Below are positions 24,227-35,990 of a stretch of 64,000 nt of DNA, in pieces; the stretch's first letter is position 1; each line of letters begins with the position of its first letter. The notes under the pieces are model-generated. The model did not search any database, was not told the DNA's origin, and was given only the letters and a program-made list of their open reading frames with translations. Source of the stretch: Paragonimus skrjabini miyazakii. Its lineage: Eukaryota; Platyhelminthes; Trematoda; Plagiorchiida; Troglotrematidae. Position numbers and translations under genes: made by a program. The DNA is taken from positions 115,385 to 179,384 of the forward strand of contig JTDE01000299.1 of assembly GCA_014338405.1 (NCBI GenBank), written 5' to 3'.

Positions 24227-25600
24227 CTAGGGTAGGGTCAAATTCACGAACAATTGTTTCTGAACACACGGGGCCGGCTTCAGTCGATTGATTGCGACAG
24301 CCTCAGCAAACCGCAAGAATCTTGAACTGGGATGACGTAATAAGATTCTGAATGCACAAGCCGGATCGATGACGTGACCACTGGTTAGGATGTGTCTTGC
24401 GATTGCGGACACTGGTTGTTTGCGTGTTTCAACAACATTGCCGTTCTTCGATAATACTGAGTTCTGCACCCATTTAGGCAAATGTTCCTTCATTCTGGAA
24501 ATCAAACACCTCTCGGTTCTGCCTATGTAACTTTCTTTGCAGTTACATGTAAATTGATAGATACAGTGTGAGATGGCACCGACAGGCTGATCTCCTTTGA
24601 TTGAAGGCATAGGTAGCCTCTGGGTTCGAGCCAGTACACGAAGTTCGGCTGCGTTGAATGTTCGTTTAATCGAATTAATCAATCTTTGTGTTGTTTGTTG
24701 CATACTGTAATCACCTTTAAAAGGCAATTCTATATAAACCTTCTTCTTTTCTACTGTAACCACCGGTTCGGATGGCAGTTTCGGCCTACTGTGCCTTTCT
24801 GTGAACCTTTTCGGGTAACCATTTGATTGTAGTACAGTCGTGATCAACTCTAATTCCTCCACAAGACTGTCTTGTGTACAGATTCGTCTTGCGCGTGTGA
24901 ATAGTGTATTCACTAGTGCTCGCTTTTGATGGACCGACGTGAAACTACTAAAGTTTAGGTATTGACCGGACCATGTGGATTTCCTATAAACACTTCTTTT
25001 GATAGAGCCATCCTCCCGGCGACTTATGAGTATGTCTAAAAACGGCAAACAATTATCGGTCTCAAATTCGCAAGTTACTTTCAGATTGGGATGGCAACTA
25101 TTTAAGCGGTGCACTAGGTTATCTACTACCTGTTTGGATCGACTGAATACTAGTGTATCATCAACATAGCGTTTGTAGTACGTCAGACTCGCTGTCTCCG
25201 GCTAACTCTTGTTCAATCCTTAACATGAAAAAGTCCGCTAAGATAGGCCCTAATGGACTTCCCATGGCTACCCCATCTATTTGGCGGTAGCACTGATCAA
25301 GAAAACGGAAGCTGACATTTTCAGTACATAACAATAAGGCTTCCTTCAGAATATCACTAGGCAGAGGCAAAGTAATGTGGCTCGTTTCAACGAGCCTACA
25401 AATATAATCAATTGTCTCATGTAACGGGACGTTCGTGAACAGTGACTGAACGTCTATGGAACACATCAACTCATCAGCAAGATTGATGTTGTCCAAGTCA
25501 CTAATCAGCTCGAAAGAATCTTTAATAGAGAATGCCTGAAACTTCTGTTTTAATGGAGTTAAGATAGTGACTAGCCAGCGTGCCAGCGTGCCTATACTAG
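24227..25600 (-). pseudogene. Penelope-like element, 5'-truncated RT + GIY-YIG protein (family 2)
   Basis: Two minus-strand frames (about 25600-25161 and 25170-24227) together encode the reverse transcriptase palm and a C-terminal GIY-YIG nuclease. Visible motifs are SIDVQSLFTNV (motif A), GVAMGSPLGPILADFF (motif B), YYKRYVDD (motif C, DNA 25157-25168), LPFLDILI, the PLE connector SNGYPKRF, the post-RT LPFKGDYS, and a GIY-YIG core CIYQFTCNC with SYIGRTERCL about 10 residues later, followed by MKEH. A frame change just upstream of motif C (about 25181-25184; an extra base or two lost) separates the frames. The fingers and N-terminal part are missing, as in 5'-truncated retrotransposed copies. 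The protein would reverse-transcribe element RNA at a nicked target. Confidence 0.9.
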
Positions 25601-25728
25601 CAATGACGAATTCTCCGTATCATCAGTCGCCAACGTAAAACTAGCAATTTTTCTACAAACTACGTACAGCAACAACGATTAAACGAACCAACCACATAGT
25701 TCCGACCTTTCACGCGCAAATAGGGCAG
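25601..25728. other. Junction and probable PLE 3' UTR
   Basis: This short segment lies between the truncated family 2 element and the C-terminal fragment upstream of it. It is probably the 3' untranslated region of that fragment, because it directly follows its stop codon on the minus strand. Confidence 0.4.
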
Positions 25729-25965
25729 TCAATTCCACGGCAAGGAGATTGATTGCGTCAACACCATCTCTGCACACAAAACTGGCCAATGTTGTTTGAT
25801 TAGCATTGCCTCGCTATTCGCTAACAGTTTCCGGTTGCGATTATGTAACAAGATCTTGAACGATTTGACAGGGTCAACTAGGTGATCGGTTGTTAAGATG
25901 TGTTTGGCGATCGATGAGGCCATGGTCTTCAAGCTTGTTGCAGTCAGCGTGTCGTTTTATGATAT
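25729..25965 (-). pseudogene. C-terminal fragment of another Penelope-like endonuclease (family 4)
   Basis: The minus-strand frame ends in a stop at 25729 and reads SSIAKHILTTDHLVDPVKSF, then LLANSEAML and a terminal LPWN. This matches in order the C-terminal tail after the GIY-YIG core of the neighbouring element (SAIARHILTSGHVIDP, FAEAVAI) but with many substitutions, so it is a distinct family. The frame is open back to a stop near 25970, and the GIY-YIG core itself is absent. It lies directly 5' of the truncated family 2 copy in the same orientation. Confidence 0.75.
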
Positions 25966-28900
25966 TGCAGTTGATAACTACCTAGTAATATATCATTAAA
26001 CTATTTATGTAGACTCCAATCAAATAAGCAATAGTCCACTTACTGATAGAAAATCATCCGCAAAAATTGTTCTTTCTGCATGTTTCAACTCTTGTTTTTA
26101 CCTTTCCACACACAGTCAGTTGCCAGTGTGTAACATTTCATCACATAAATAAAACTTAGTGGTGATCAACTTTCACAATTGAATGCAATCACTTGTGTTA
26201 GTCTATCGTTACGATAATTTCCCATATTCATGGAATCATTATTTTGAATGTTCGGTTCGATCATACTCAGTACGGACAACCTATTACGTTTTGTCGGTAA
26301 CATTCCTGTTAGTTGGTTTGACGTTCTGATGTGAACTTCTGACATCTTCATCCGGCATTGACTTCAGGAGGATTGATGTCAGTTTTCGGAATCTGCACCT
26401 GAGGTTCATGTGTGTCGGTGTATCACTCTCGTTTAGATAATGCATACAGATCTTCAAAATAATGAAACAATGTTGAACTACTTTTTATGTAAGCATTTAT
26501 TAAACGCTGTTTAAATTTCTCGTTGTGCATTGTTGAATTCTGATCGCTACTCTAATTATTTGTATTTCTCATCTTCAATCACACGAATAACACGAAAGAT
26601 TCCGATCAGTGCTCTCAGTCGATGCGATTATTTGATTCATAGCTGTTTACTTTATAATATTTTGTTTGTAAGACGGTCACAGTTTTTGATTGCCTCAACT
26701 CACATCATCCAGATGCCGTGTGAACTCACATTTTCTCTCAGCTATTTCAGTGTATAAGTAGAGCTTAAACCCACGAATATCTCATAAACTCTGGAACAAA
26801 AGGTGACAGAGTGGTTTGCGATGTTGATTTCAGAGAGATCCGATTAGCAAATACTACTTAGACCACACTGCTTTTTCTCAAACTTACAGCACTGTAACGA
26901 ATATGCACTGACTAAACAACTATCCACTCAGAATGCATAAGACTGTTCGAAAATGCTATGCCCGTAAATACTGTTTATAAGATTCTTATTACTAACTCAC
27001 ATCCATGTGATCAGTCTACCTCACTTACATATACATGTGATTTTCATTCACACATCCAACACCACACAATTCTGTCGACCGATAAACACTATCAAACAAC
27101 TATTAAATGATCCCACTGTGGACAGATATATCTTTGTTCTACTTTAAGAAATTTACCGAATGACAAGCTTCTCCTACACCGCATGGACATGTGTTATGAC
27201 CGCAAAAGACGCTCGGTCTGTAAGGTCGTTTACTATGAGGACTCCCATACATGTTGTTAAAACATAGGACCACGAACACGTACACTCATTTGTACGGATG
27301 AGGTGCATTCACACACATTGGATAGCAGTATACTGTCATTCGCCCTGGTGGTACTTCCTCCATAGTGCATACACACTATTCCGATAGTCGCTTCTGATTC
27401 GTCCTCCTCCTGGCGTTAACACATACTCTTTAGTTGCCGAATGTACGAGTAGTATACTACTCACAAACAAGACTGCCTGTTATATAACGCATGGTTTAGT
27501 TCAGCTGATAAACTGGAAGTAGTGACCATATCACCAGTTGTTGAAACTAAAACGAACAAACCAGAAAAACATTCACAACTAATGGGGACCTGTTAACACT
27601 TTTGAAAACAAGCAAACGAGTGAAGGTAACACGTAGAGAGGAAAAAGAAACGTTGCTTGAATGAATAACCGATAATCGTGTGAACGACCATAACGTCAGC
27701 TTATTTTATTCTATTCACCCCGAGTGAGCAGTTACTAAGTTAGCGTAATCTTGTACAGCAGGTTCTGGCGAGGTCGATGTGGCTTAAATAAACTGTGTTT
27801 ATCGGAGTATCGCAGGCTGAACACTCCTGATTATCCTGGCTAAGTTTTTTTACCACGGGTCACTAGTGATTTGCCATTCAGTTTATGTGCAGCTCTTATA
27901 TTTAAGTGTAGTTGTATGACTGTATGCGGTACGTAAACCAGGCTGTCGTTGTACAATCACAGATTAAATAAATATTTACACTTTACATTCACTTTTAGTT
28001 AAAAAACATTTCCTGTCTTGTTTCACTGACTTGATTTAGTTACTTGCCTTCCACACTTTCCAACTTCGAAGCGAATTTTTGCACTGGAGTTAAGTTGGCT
28101 CAGTGTGAATTTACTACCAACAAGTAAATCCACACATTTTCCGTTGGTATGTATTTCCCCCCGTCTCAATGAGCTCAATGACTAACTGTCAATCTGAAGG
28201 TGGCATTTAAAATCAACCAGTAATTTGACAGCTTTCACTGTGTTTGTCCGTTTGGTAGACATCTTAACTGTCAATAACACCGGATTGACTGCGTGTAGAC
28301 GGAATGCCTATGTTATCATCGGCCTTCCCAGCAGGTTTCAACAGCTCTCGATGTGACAGACCTCAACACTAGTATACACTGAACTGGGTTGGGAAGTGAT
28401 CCGAAAAAGTGGTACCCACTCGGTAAGTAAGCCCACCATTTCGTCGTCATTCTGTATTTCTTGATAACGTCTACTAGGATTCGTAGCTGACTCAGACATT
28501 GTGAACCACATTTCACGGCTGGGTAAAACTTAGTTTCCAGTGCCACCGACCAATTGAAACATACTAGACCCTAAGGTCGACAAAATGAGACGTACTCCAC
28601 TTGAAATTCGCGTCCAACAAGTCCTTTAGGGTTATTGTTATAGGTGACGAATAAAATACTCAAAACACAGTGTTCCTACACTTCTGAACACAAACCGATC
28701 GTTCTGCCGACGTGGGTGTTTTGAAGAGCAACTATCACTACTTCCACTCTTGTTCCCCCAGTGCACGATTAAATTATGTTTATTATATCAGCAAAAATGA
28801 ACGACTAGTAACACATTACAAATTTTCATTGGTTTTATCATATATCTTTTAAGTATATACAGTTTCAGTCTACCAATATAAAGTTTTGCTTGAGTTCATT

Positions 28901-29377
28901 AACATATGCAGGCAAGTCAATATTAATTTTGTATATTGATGACTTCAGCTTGCTTGCTAGTTAAACGAATTCCATAAATGATGTTTTCTCAGCCGTTAAA
29001 GCATCTTCGCTTCCTTCAGTGTCAACTGATTAATCCCCTTCAACGTTCATAGTATCGAAAATATAGCTATCCGAGCGAGTAGCTTTATTTTTGTAGTTTT
29101 CTAAATTGATGTCTTTTGTCAAAGTCAGTTTTCTTCAGGACAGTTAATTCACAGTTCATGATATATGCTGTAAATATTTAAGTAACACATCCCAAAAATG
29201 GAATGTGTCCAACAACAATTCGTCCAACAAAATCTATTAGTTTTGTGTTAACTTCGCCGTTAAGTCGTTTGAACTAATTGGTAAAAAAGATACATCGTTC
29301 CTCCAAGCCTTTCAACAAATCACGCAGTACAGTTCAAAGTTGGATAGGTTGTTTTCTTTAAGGCATAGAATTCTCAC
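25966..29377. other. Non-coding stretch, no gene recognised
   Basis: Short ORFs only. The longest minus-strand frame (28546-28316) reads MTTKWWAYLPSGYHFFGSLP; I do not recognise it and see no splice sites that would justify calling it. Confidence 0.4.
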
Positions 29378-29830
29378 ATGTAGACCCAAAATCCTCTACT
29401 AGTCACCAGTAATCAAACTGTTACTCAACAAGTTATTGATTTCTGAGTTTAACTTGGACAGAAGTTTCAGTCGACGGGTGATGGTTTGAAATCAACAGGG
29501 CATTAAGGTATCTCCCCTCGAGGCGATCAAACAACCTGAGTATTACTCACAGGCGTCTACATATGATGATTCAGTCTTACCTAAAGTGACCAATGACGTA
29601 GTGATGAGCAAGGTTAGATTATGGAAGTGTGTTCGAAGTTCTAGTCTCGGCCGTAGAAAGGATTTGTACGCGCTCTAAAATGAGGGAAATACGAGTATAG
29701 TGCTCCTTTTTTAAGAGGCTAATTGGAACATCTATAGGAATACAACAGCTGCGATTAATTGCGAGTGATGTCCAAATAATGTATAAAACCAAAGTCCCCT
29801 ACTACTCATCACTAATTATTACTTCCTCCG
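29378..29830 (+). mobile_element. HHR-SINE, copy 6, slightly more than one unit
   Basis: This segment begins in the family 3' tail (ACCCAAAATCCTCTACTAG, 29384) and passes through the linker (CTCAACAAG, TTGGACAGAAGTTTCAGTCG). It continues through the tRNA-like part (B-box-like AAGTTCTAGTCTC near 29636), a degraded ribozyme (GCTCTAAAATGAGGGAAA) and the tail, ending past the same landmark again (AACCAAAGTCCCCTACTACTC, near 29788). The two landmarks are about 404 bp apart, giving a monomer length and showing that the copy is longer than one unit. That is most simply explained by a head-to-tail multimeric template. Confidence 0.7.
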
Positions 29831-30104
29831 ATGAACAAAGGACTCAACTTCTCGTCCTCCATGCTGCAGACAAAAAGAATCGTCAATCTATTCTTCAAGT
29901 AATCAGTATCATCAAGAAGATTTCCACCCAACGCTCAAAGATGTGATTCGTGTGTGCACAATAAGCATGACATTTAAGTTCACAATGGTTAAATGTTCTC
30001 ATGTAGATTCACCGTACAGTTTAGCATTAGTGAATCGATATGAATTAATCTACAACTGCCTTTTATAGCGATCAGTTAGATTCAATTCAGGGACTGGATA
30101 AAAA

Positions 30105-30185
30105 GTCTATGGGAATGCGACAGCTGTAGTAAATTGTGAGTGTTCAGTTCATATTAGACAGAAGTCACTAACTACTAGCTATTAA
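30105..30185 (+). mobile_element. HHR-SINE 3'-tail fragment, copy 7
   Basis: TATGGGAATGCGACAGCTG and AATTGTGAGTG align with the family tail downstream of the ribozyme. Only the tail is present. Confidence 0.55.
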
Positions 30186-32824
30186 GACTGGACATTTCTT
30201 CATGCGGGATAGCCCCTCAGGTCCGACCTTACAGGAATTTATCAAGACCAAGGGGTGAGTCTGAAATCGTGCTGACACAACTTAAAAACTTATCTGTTGA
30301 ATCGTCCGATGCGAACAGGTTTCCGACAGTTGATCACCGTAGTCGTGGTTACCGTCCGTTTAAGTAAACTCTATTAAAATACTTCTGATCTGAACTTTGG
30401 TTGTCAAGTCTGTTCAATTTAAGTAAATAGTAGTAAATCTGACGTTTTAACATATTAATTTAGGTTGCACGTAGAACCCTTGTTCGTTGAGTTTTGTGGA
30501 GAAGGTCATCAATCGAACGATTAACTTCTGCGTCAAACTACGACAGCTAGATTATCGCCTTGAACCTATCTGGTTGTTAAGTCATCAATTACATCCAGCT
30601 AAATGTTGTCTTCATTTAATGTTATCTGATTTCCTAATGGCAACTCAAAAACAATTGTTTCAGAACGTTCACATAAAGCTAACATCCGTTGTGTGAGACT
30701 CTTCGATGAGTGATCATCACGTTTGCCAATTGTCTGTACTTCGCCGTCAAGCTGGCACCTTTAATATAAATCAACTTATGTGAGCAGACTATGACATGAC
30801 AAACAAGTGGTTGACACTGTAAAAGTTGTCCTAATCAACGAAGTCTTTGAACAAGTATATTATACCTATTGACCGGCAAAATCAACTTTGTCCTGAAAAT
30901 ACGCCGGTGAACCGCGCTACTGTTAGCGTAGTGTTTCTGTACCACATTGCTATTGATTCATTGACACAGGCGCCCGAATGCAAAATTAGTTATCATCAAT
31001 CAACAATATGTTTTCGTAAAGCAAAATATTAAGCTTTTGTTATTTACACGAATATTAACTCCAACAAATTAACCTGACGAAATTGAATCAGACTATCACA
31101 ATGATCCTGATAACATTTGTGGTTACTCTACGACATAAACGTAAACAGTTTAAATCAAATAGAATTGTCATGCAAATTTTGGAATCACTTCAGAAATAAG
31201 AATACTTGGTTCAGGTATAACTCAACTAAAGTAAGGGATAACGGAAAAATGACAAGACTACTAGCGTGCAAATAAATGTCTCTAGCTGAATACAGTCGAA
31301 GATATAGAAACATATTTAGCGAGGGTCCAATTAAGAGAGTGCGTCATTTATGAGTATTATGACAATTTTGTCTATTTGTGACAAAATTTGGACTTCGTCT
31401 GGATTCTAGCCAATAACAAAAACCGCATATTCCAAAGTGGCATTTGTTGCATCAGTTGAACACTATGTCAGACAGTATTTTATATACACGGTTACTGCCC
31501 GTTATAAGGTGATCAGAAACAATGAAATCAACTAACTGTTTATGCGAAATTCCCACACAATTTAATAGCTAAAATACTCAACACACAGAACTTATAAAAC
31601 CCTTCAACTTGTCCGGAAAAATAGCAGGCGAGCAGCTCCTCCATGCACGCAGATGTTATGTATCGGCTGGGTAGACGAATCGAGGTAGAAATAGACTTCA
31701 AACCCGAATAATTTCATGAAACTTTCCACTATTTAGGCAGGTTTATGACACAGCAACAGACTCGATGAAAACTATAATGTTAGTAGTCTTTGTGAGGTAA
31801 TCGAAATCAAACAGTAGGCGCTGTATGGTTTAACAGGATAGTCACTCAATACAAATGTCTGTTAGAGCGTGTCAACCGTTCTTTACTGAGTTGTTCATTG
31901 CTGATCTGTTGACTTCCTGAAAAGAAGAGGAACGTTGTATTTTCATGCTAGTGGCTACTGGCTTGAAAATGTTGTGATGTGGTGCCAGCTAACCACAAGG
32001 CAAGGACGAAAAATTTAAAAAACCAGTGGCTCGGCGCGGACAAAATCGATCCTTGCTTAAACACAACGCTATTTCCGTGCATGGCAAAATCCAGCAGACT
32101 TTAAATGATCACACGTTGAACGTTTTGCAACCTTGCAGATCATGCAGGCTTTACCTAAGTTATAGACTTAGAATATCGCGGACTATTTGCAATACTGGCT
32201 TCAGTCATCTTCCTCTACAGTACTCCCCCAATAAAAAAACACCTTCCCAGACGTACACAACCGTTCTTCAATGGAAGTGTTCTGAGGAAAATATGTTGAT
32301 CGTACTAAATTCTGCCGACATGAGTACGACTCAACGAGTGAGTTGAGGTCAATTTTTCAAAATGGCTCCAGATCTTATAATTGAATTACGTTATCCACTG
32401 GTCACTGTTTGCATCTTGTTGTGACGATTGTACATCAGCCATACAGTGATGAAAGATCACACACTGGGGTGGCTGACGACAGTATTTACGGACAGTTTGT
32501 TCCGATGTACAGAAGAAGAAAAAACTGGCAGACGTCACAACATCCACAGTTTACTGTCATGTAATTGGAACTGGACAATGTCAAACTGCCACAGTACGGG
32601 CAAAATAGAATAACCGTTAATCAAACTTAGGAATACGATCATAGCTACGTTTTTATCCACGCTTAAGTCCAAGTTGAGGAGAACGATATAGAAGAACTGT
32701 CTTCAAAAGTTCCTAAACAATGGTGTTGTGATAAGCTTCTTTCTGTTCACATTGCAACTGTGTCGCTTAAATCAACAATTCCAGGGGTTTAGATTTCTAA
32801 ACGAAATTTTCTAGAATTAATAGA
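30186..32824. other. Mostly non-coding stretch
   Basis: It contains a family A SINE remnant (31385-31465). A plus-strand open frame (32026-32346; starts MARRGQNRSLLKHNAISVHG) is the longest ORF but has no recognised motif and no clear splice sites. No gene is called. Confidence 0.4.
31385..31465 (-). mobile_element. tRNA-derived SINE, family A, remnant
   Basis: The plus-strand text GGACTTCGTCTGGATTCTAG and AATAACAAAAACCGCAT aligns with GGGCTTCGGCTGGATTCGAA and GCGACAAAAACAGTAT of the copy at 46.69 kb. That is, the B-box half of the tRNA-like region on the minus strand. The A-box side is too diverged to be sure. Confidence 0.4.
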
Positions 32825-32965
32825 AACCCTAGGATTTAGGTCATTTCAAATTGAACAACATCCATACTTGATCACAGTCTTCGCATTCAAGTGAACTCTT
32901 CGGCCAGCCCATTTCGAGAAAGAGATACCTGACCTGAGTTTTTCTTTCATCAGAGCCCATCAGTA
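32825..32965 (-). mobile_element. HHR-SINE fragment, copy 8
   Basis: The minus strand reads TACTGATGGGCTCTGATGAA, then AAAAACTCAGGTC, TTTCTCGAAATGGGC, GAATGCGAAGACTGTGATCA and GATGTTGTTCAA. These follow the order ribozyme, spacer and tail of the family. The ribozyme core has an A-to-G change in CTGATGA and other damage, so it is inactive. There is no GCT insertion in stem II. The open frame across this segment is a by-product. Confidence 0.6.
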
Positions 32966-33199
32966 ACGCTGTGATCAGGTAGGGGTGTCGTTTAGCTCTA
33001 AAAGAATAAGCTATATTCCCCGAATTTGCAATAGCATCGCTCAAATTGCATAATGGTCATTTGATTGGCCTGTTCTGTACACTTCATCGGGCAAGAGTGC
33101 AGCCAATTAACCCCTACACAAGACTATCTAATCGAATGTTTTAGTTTGAAAGAGCGGTGTGTACAGTGTTCACAAATAAGATTATGTGCTTTAGGCAGT

Positions 33200-33493
33200 T
33201 CACACCGAAGTTGATGCGTACGCAAGTCGGCAGGTCATGTGCACTCTCCTTTCTGTAAGGGCTTGACCTAGAACCGGCGCTAAAAAGGGTTTCCTGTAGA
33301 GTTCGTTTTTTAAATGCAGGGGCCTAGTACAAAATATTTTGTACCGAACGAACGTGCTACTTGGACTAGGGTGAATTCTTCGGGGGGAATTTCTACTGGA
33401 AACGGGACCATGGTATTTGTACACCTTAATTTGTCCTGTGTAACGAACCAAACATTACAGGACATAAAACGGGTGTTTTGCTCTCCCAACTAA
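33200..33493. other. Unassigned segment with a perfect 18-bp palindrome
   Basis: It holds a minus-strand open frame (33451-33200; reads RRIHPSPSSTFVRYKIFC) of unknown meaning and a perfect palindrome GTACAAAATATTTTGTAC at 33327-33344. It lies directly upstream of the plus-strand open frame at 33494-33946. Confidence 0.4.
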
Positions 33494-33946
33494 TGGCATG
33501 CCTCCAAATGTCTGACTCATCTGGCCACTCTCTATCAGACGAATGAAAAAGACAAGGTGAAACTAGCGACCAATCCATTCGATTACTCAGACAACTGCGT
33601 TGCAACCGCCTTTACGTCAGTTAGCCCATTTACCGACCTGGCAGCTTGGTTTCGTTTGCTCCAATCATTGGATGTCATCTACAGGCCTGTTGGGTTTCAC
33701 TGTATCGAATACTTGACCTACCCTATGGCCAACACAGTTCGTTTTGTTCAGATAACAGATTATTTTAAACCAAAAGATACCTGTGCTTCATCTCATGAGT
33801 GTCAGCTTTCTTTTGGGGAATTTGCACAAATTAAAACACTTCGACTACCTAAATGGCATGTACTTGAGAGATCACGTGAATGGCCACTTGTCAAACTAGT
33901 GTTACATGTTACGGAGGCTAATCAGAATACATCCCGTTTCATCTGA
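33494..33946 (+). CDS. Candidate exon or decayed mobile-element ORF, unknown
   Basis: The plus-strand frame is open for about 150 codons, from just after a TAA at 33491-33493 to a TGA at 33944-33946. It reads DKVKLATNPFDYSDNCVATA then LAAWFRLLQSLDVIYRPVGF and ends EANQNTSRFI. The sequence is balanced and protein-like. There is no in-frame ATG near the beginning, so it would be a terminal exon or a remnant of a mobile-element protein. No family recognised. Confidence 0.35.
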   Translation, partial: WHASKCLTHLATLYQTNEKDKVKLATNPFDYSDNCVATAFTSVSPFTDLAAWFRLLQSLDVIYRPVGFHCIEYLTYPMANTVRFVQITDYFKPKDTCASSHECQLSFGEFAQIKTLRLPKWHVLERSREWPLVKLVLHVTEANQNTSRFI

Positions 33947-35666
33947 TAGTGTGTGATTTGTACTTCTACACCACTGGTCCGACAATCCGGCTGAATCGTC
34001 AGTAGTCGACTGAAGTCTTTCTAAACCGAATACGCATACATGAACACCAACTACCACATGTGTATGCGTGTCAGTCCGTAGAGATGTTGATAGGGCTAAG
34101 GTAACAGGGAGTGAGTGTGTCTGGGTTGTAAGCTTTCTACTAAAATCAGTTTTTTTGTTTTATATTAACGTGCACGTTTGTTGGGCTGACACATATGCCG
34201 TTTTCTCCAACTTAATAGAGGTGTGTTGAAAGTGTGTCTGTCATTAATTGGCACATTAATGCTGGCTAAACAGCCAACATAAACCTTACAATTTTTACGA
34301 GGCTCTTCGATAGAAACCGACTGGAGAATTCGAGAACATTGCAAATCAGTAAACTGGCAATATGTGAAATCAATATATATGTTCTTGTGGTATGAGGAAG
34401 TCATGGCTGCAGTAATAAGTTAATGGAATGCTTACACAAAAGCATATGTTTTTAATAATGAAAAAACTGAAATCATAAAATGTAGTTTGTGAGATATTTT
34501 AGTCACTTTTAGTACTCCCATCAGGCATAAGATATACAAAATGACAATAGTAGCAAAACACATTGAAGTAAAAGCCTCAACGCTTATGCAATCACCTCAC
34601 TTCTACCAGGAGAATTACAACGTTACTGTTAACTGTCCTTTTACATTAAGGAGCGTACGGCCACAACTTTTAATAATCTTTGCAGTAAACTTTGTTGAAT
34701 GCAGTCAATTATGACGCATCAAAACATCTAACGATTTTTCAGGATTAACTCTATGGCAGTTCACCATCAGATGTTCAGCATTTGATGAGTAAGATTAGCA
34801 TCACCGTTCCTGTAGTCCACTTCTCAGTCACATCATTGAGTTGATCGACCATCACGAAATAGCCTTTGTTTCTAACACCAAAGTTTTTATCAATGCATCC
34901 ACCGAAACCGCTGTACAGTCACATGTAAGATTGTTTAATCAATACAACGTGCACTACTCAACAGTCAACATTCTAAGAGAATCAGAAGATGGACACCGCT
35001 TATTCTTTCAGATATCATTAACATCATCTACTGGTCTCTGAAAAACAAGTCAATCTAACATACCTTCTCGGACAATTCAATGATTGGTGCTTTCAGAAAA
35101 ATTTGGTTGTAACACCTGGTGGAACGATATGGGTAAGAACTAGAATGTTTTGTCTGGAAACGTTAATTCATTGGAGGAGCAGATTCTACCGACACAATCA
35201 AACGAAATATGAGTGTTAGAGTTGCGTTAGGGGAAAAACAAACTGCAGCTAGCTAAATCACTAGTCGGTTTTTCTGTGAATAGAATGCCCTACTGATCGT
35301 GTTTGGTAGGCAAGGATCACATCTAAATAAAACAGGCTATCATAATGCTCCTGTTTGCAAATAACAGCAAGATGTGAGGGAGGGTGATCCATATAACCAG
35401 GATTACTATTGAATTGATAAGAAAAGCGCTGATTACGTAACATCAATACCATGTATTTAAGATTAGTACGTCCATTTTTTGTTTGGTTGCAGTTACGGCA
35501 TCATCTGCTATCACCGATCACCGTTATGCAATCAACTTACATGTATACCATTCCATCAGTGTAAACTCTTGTATAAAATGTGTATTACAAAAGCGTGCGC
35601 TTTGGTTAATTTGTTGACAGCTGGAGATGAATTTCAGGCCTTGAGATAGAGTCACCACTGGTTCAT
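33947..35666. other. Non-coding stretch, no gene recognised
   Basis: Short ORFs only, no recognisable repeat or RNA gene. Confidence 0.4.
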
Positions 35667-35990
35667 TTAATGAGTAAAAGATTCTAAATGTGAACTCTTT
35701 GAGTTCTTGGTCTGACTTCGTACTTCGGTTGGTACACTACCTGCCACACAAGAGTACGCTGTTCTTGTTGCCGATTCATGTCCTACCGATATCCAGTTTT
35801 TTCCAGTCGGTTTTCCCCTGAATGATATATCAGTAAAAGATGGTTGCGCCTCAAGGAATGAGAAATGCTCATCAGATGTATCAGCGATTTCTAGAGTTCT
35901 TTTCAAATCATAAGTGGTCAATAAACTGTGATTGACGAGTTCTTTCGTAACTGGATTGGTTGCATGCTCTAACAATTCTGCAGGCGATTC
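35667..35990 (-). CDS. Candidate 3'-terminal exon, function unknown
   Basis: On the minus strand a pyrimidine-containing acceptor (GGCTTCTCATAG) is followed by an open frame of about 107 codons beginning ESPAELLEHATNPVTKELV. It continues through LEAQPSFTDISFRGKPTG and ends SSHLESFTH with a stop at 35667. The composition is hydrophilic and Ser/Thr-rich. The acceptor, the phase-0 start and the length support a real exon, but no domain is recognised, no polyadenylation signal was verified and no partner exon could be linked. Confidence 0.4.
   Translation of the reverse strand, partial: ESPAELLEHATNPVTKELVNHSLLTTYDLKRTLEIADTSDEHFSFLEAQPSFTDISFRGKPTGKNWISVGHESATRTAYSCVAGSVPTEVRSQTKNSKSSHLESFTH

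Noticed and set aside
32841..33044. 67-codon minus-strand open frame as a gene
   Set aside because: It is mostly HHR-SINE sequence.
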